Of a DNA stretch of 64,000 nt, positions 62,454 to 64,000 are shown piece after piece. Origin of the DNA: CBDBCK01 sp965203345 (GTDB lineage Bacteria > Chloroflexota > Dehalococcoidia > Lucifugimonadales > Lucifugimonadaceae); the NCBI GenBank assembly GCA_965203345.1, contig CBDBCK010000028.1, positions 372,001 through 436,000 of the forward strand, read 5' to 3'. The position numbers and the translations under genes were made by a program. The notes below the pieces were generated by a model. The model made no database searches and was not told where the DNA came from. It was given only the letters and a program-made list of their open reading frames with translations. Position 1 is the first letter of the stretch. Each line of letters begins with the position of its first letter.

Positions 62454-63999
62454 CTATACGGCGCATTCTCCCTCGCCACGTTCAAGTTTATAGAGCGTGG
62501 TCTTGTTCCAGTCCATATAAATCCCTATACTGTCCGGTCCTAATGGCCCTATCTGATCTTTGAACTTTGCCAGCAGGTCTTCAAACGGCGCAGTTCCCAC
62601 CCTTTCCGTGAAACTGTTAAAACTTTCCCCCTTAAGCCGTGAAGACTTGTACTCATTCAAGATAGCTTCCAGGGCCTGTCCCGCCATCTTTGCGGGGACA
62701 CGTGCCTTTATTCTTTGCCCTACTCGCACGGGACCTTCCGACATTACTGAGTTACCTCCAAGGAACAGTTCGTAAGCCGGCACCTGCCCTCCAGATCCTT
62801 TCATCACCGCTCCGTGAAACCCGATATTTGCCACGTGATGCTGACCGCAAGAATTAGGGCATCCGCTGGCTTTTATGCTCAATGAGGAGACATGAGGGTC
62901 GGACATGTCCATCTTATCCAGGGCCTCACCTAGAGCTTTGTTAAGCCCCATCGAAGACGTTATACCCAGCTTGCAAGAGTCGGTACCTGGGCATGTAACT
63001 ATGTCTCGTATAGTCTCTCGCCCGGGAGCGTTCAGGTTGGCTTTTTCCAACGCCTTATAGAGACTGTAAACCATCTTTTCCTGAACCCATCGAAACACCA
63101 CGTTCTGACGTTGGTCTATCCTAACGCGTCCACCTGCAAATTTGTCGGCTATATCGGCAATGCGTCCCCAATCGTCTACAAATAGATCTCCACGTTCTAC
63201 CCTTACATAGGCCATTACGAACCCTTTCTGGGCTTGAGGTTCCACGTTTGACGCATGCCAGACTTCATAGGCCTTATCTTCTTTGGAGGGTTCAGGATCA
63301 CTCATGTCGTTTTGGATTTCCACAGCAGGGGACTCATCTTCAATGGCAGTCAGACTCTCCAAATTTATAGGCTCTTTGGCCCAGTCCTTCACCATCTCCT
63401 CCTTCACCATCTCGCGCAACTTCTCAATCCCCAGCCGTTTCACAGTGAACTTTATCCGCGCCTTCATTAAATTCTTACGTTCCTCGCCCTGCTGGTTGTA
63501 GACACGGAGAAGCGCCTCTGCCCATCTCAGGTAATCCTCTACAGGAACAAACTCGGTAAGTGTTTCGGCCATCTGGGGCATTGTGGATAGACCACCTCCC
63601 ACAACCATTTTGAACCCTTTCTTACCTTCCTTTGTCCGCGCTATGAATCCCACATCGTGCATAGCGGTCATCGCTTCATCTTTCTCCGAGCCGGAAAAAG
63701 CTGTTTTCGACTTGCGCGGCATGTTTTGTGTAATCGGATGCCGTAAAAAGTGCCGAGCGTAGGCTATTGCATAAGGGCTCACATCAAAGACCTCCTCCTT
63801 TGAAACACCGGCGCTCGGGTGAGTTACCACATTTCTAACGGTATTACCACAAGCCTCGCGCGTCGTTAGCCCTACTTTGCCTAGCTCGTCCAGCATTGCA
63901 GGTGTCTCACCTAGAGGCACGTGATGAAACTGTACGTTTTCTCTTGTAGTCAGATGTCCTTTGTGTAGCGGAACATATTTTTCCGTTACTTTGCCTAGG
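62454..63999 (-). CDS. Nitrite/sulfite reductase hemoprotein (5' partial)
   Basis: Siroheme and 4Fe-4S enzyme reducing sulfite to sulfide or nitrite to ammonia with ferredoxin. The cluster and siroheme ligands are in CPGTDSCKLGI and GCPNSCGQHH. Two ferredoxin-like halves are recognisable, with VVGGGLSTMPQMAE and FLGGNSVMSEG segments. The frame continues to the right edge of the window (LTTRENVQFHHVPLG upstream of the GTG at 63920), so the gene start is outside. The 7Fe-type ferredoxin at 17.7 kb could be a donor. Sulfite or nitrite cannot be decided from sequence. Confidence 0.88.
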   Translation of the reverse strand, partial: LGKVTEKYVPLHKGHLTTRENVQFHHVPLGETPAMLDELGKVGLTTREACGNTVRNVVTHPSAGVSKEEVFDVSPYAIAYARHFLRHPITQNMPRKSKTAFSGSEKDEAMTAMHDVGFIARTKEGKKGFKMVVGGGLSTMPQMAETLTEFVPVEDYLRWAEALLRVYNQQGEERKNLMKARIKFTVKRLGIEKLREMVKEEMVKDWAKEPINLESLTAIEDESPAVEIQNDMSDPEPSKEDKAYEVWHASNVEPQAQKGFVMAYVRVERGDLFVDDWGRIADIADKFAGGRVRIDQRQNVVFRWVQEKMVYSLYKALEKANLNAPGRETIRDIVTCPGTDSCKLGITSSMGLNKALGEALDKMDMSDPHVSSLSIKASGCPNSCGQHHVANIGFHGAVMKGSGGQVPAYELFLGGNSVMSEGPVRVGQRIKARVPAKMAGQALEAILNEYKSSRLKGESFNSFTERVGTAPFEDLLAKFKDQIGPLGPDSIGIYMDWNKTTLYKLERGEGECAV

Positions 64000-64000
64000 A

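Noticed and set aside
1..64000. tRNA, rRNA, tmRNA, RNase P RNA or CRISPR arrays
   Set aside because: No T-arm GGTTCRANYCC patterns with matching acceptor stems and no spaced direct repeats were noticed by eye in the gaps; a covariance-model scan would be decisive.

Overview
The window looks like a chromosomal segment of a free-living bacterium, most likely a Chloroflexota member of the Dehalococcoidia/SAR202 type. This placement is inference. It rests on a lipoprotein with a Pro/Thr-rich linker after the lipobox, a decaprenyl-phosphate phosphoribosyltransferase-like gene, a GuaB3-type IMP dehydrogenase paralogue, an RNase J/FtsK pair, a fused accDA gene, frequent TTG starts and tight 1-4 base gene overlaps. 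No rRNA, tRNA, CRISPR array or complete insertion sequence was recognised. Layout: 1-6.5 kb holds a partial khpB/jag gene converging on a UbiA-family gene, then a purine run purF-purM-purH and a glycosyltransferase. 7-11.5 kb is dprA-topA-xer. 11.5-12.2 kb is a small AT-rich accessory patch. 12.4-17.6 kb runs aroQ, a 40-codon ORF, an M24 peptidase, efp, xseA, xseB, a PurN-like gene and a HemQ-like gene. 17.7-19.1 kb has a ferredoxin, an A-type Fe-S carrier and a membrane protein. 19.2-22.9 kb is accessory: a DUF262/DUF1524 (GmrSD-like) restriction gene split by a 16-bp tandem duplication, a YceI-like lipoprotein and a formylglycine-generating enzyme. 23.2-27.7 kb is guaB3-hisS-prfA-prmC. 29.5-39.7 kb carries yceD-rpmF-fabD-nusB-acpP, udg, rnj, ftsK and accDA, linking fatty acid, ribosome and chromosome functions. 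41-42.6 kb is thiG-thiE-thiS. 42.6-47.6 kb is a peptide/opine-type ABC importer read leftward. 47.9-56.4 kb is a leftward accessory cluster. Its core is a compact five-gene operon: a PaaK-like adenylating enzyme, a beta-sandwich-like protein, a BtrH-like acyltransferase, a carrier protein and a stand-alone adenylation enzyme. Downstream of the core is an ABC-2 exporter whose ATPase/permease junction has been tandemly duplicated. Upstream of it are two joined gene fragments. 56.7-64 kb returns to housekeeping genes: bioY, aspS, tig, clpP, clpX, and a partial sulfite/nitrite reductase on the opposite strand. The most unusual items are the carrier-protein/BtrH/double-adenylation cluster with exporter, a DppC/OppC-type permease with about 285 residues of Calx-beta-like repeats inserted after its first membrane helix, the exact 16-bp duplication that splits the GmrSD-like gene, the 443/444-bp duplication that creates an ATPase-permease chimera, and purH, whose conserved N-terminus can only be reached from an ATA codon.
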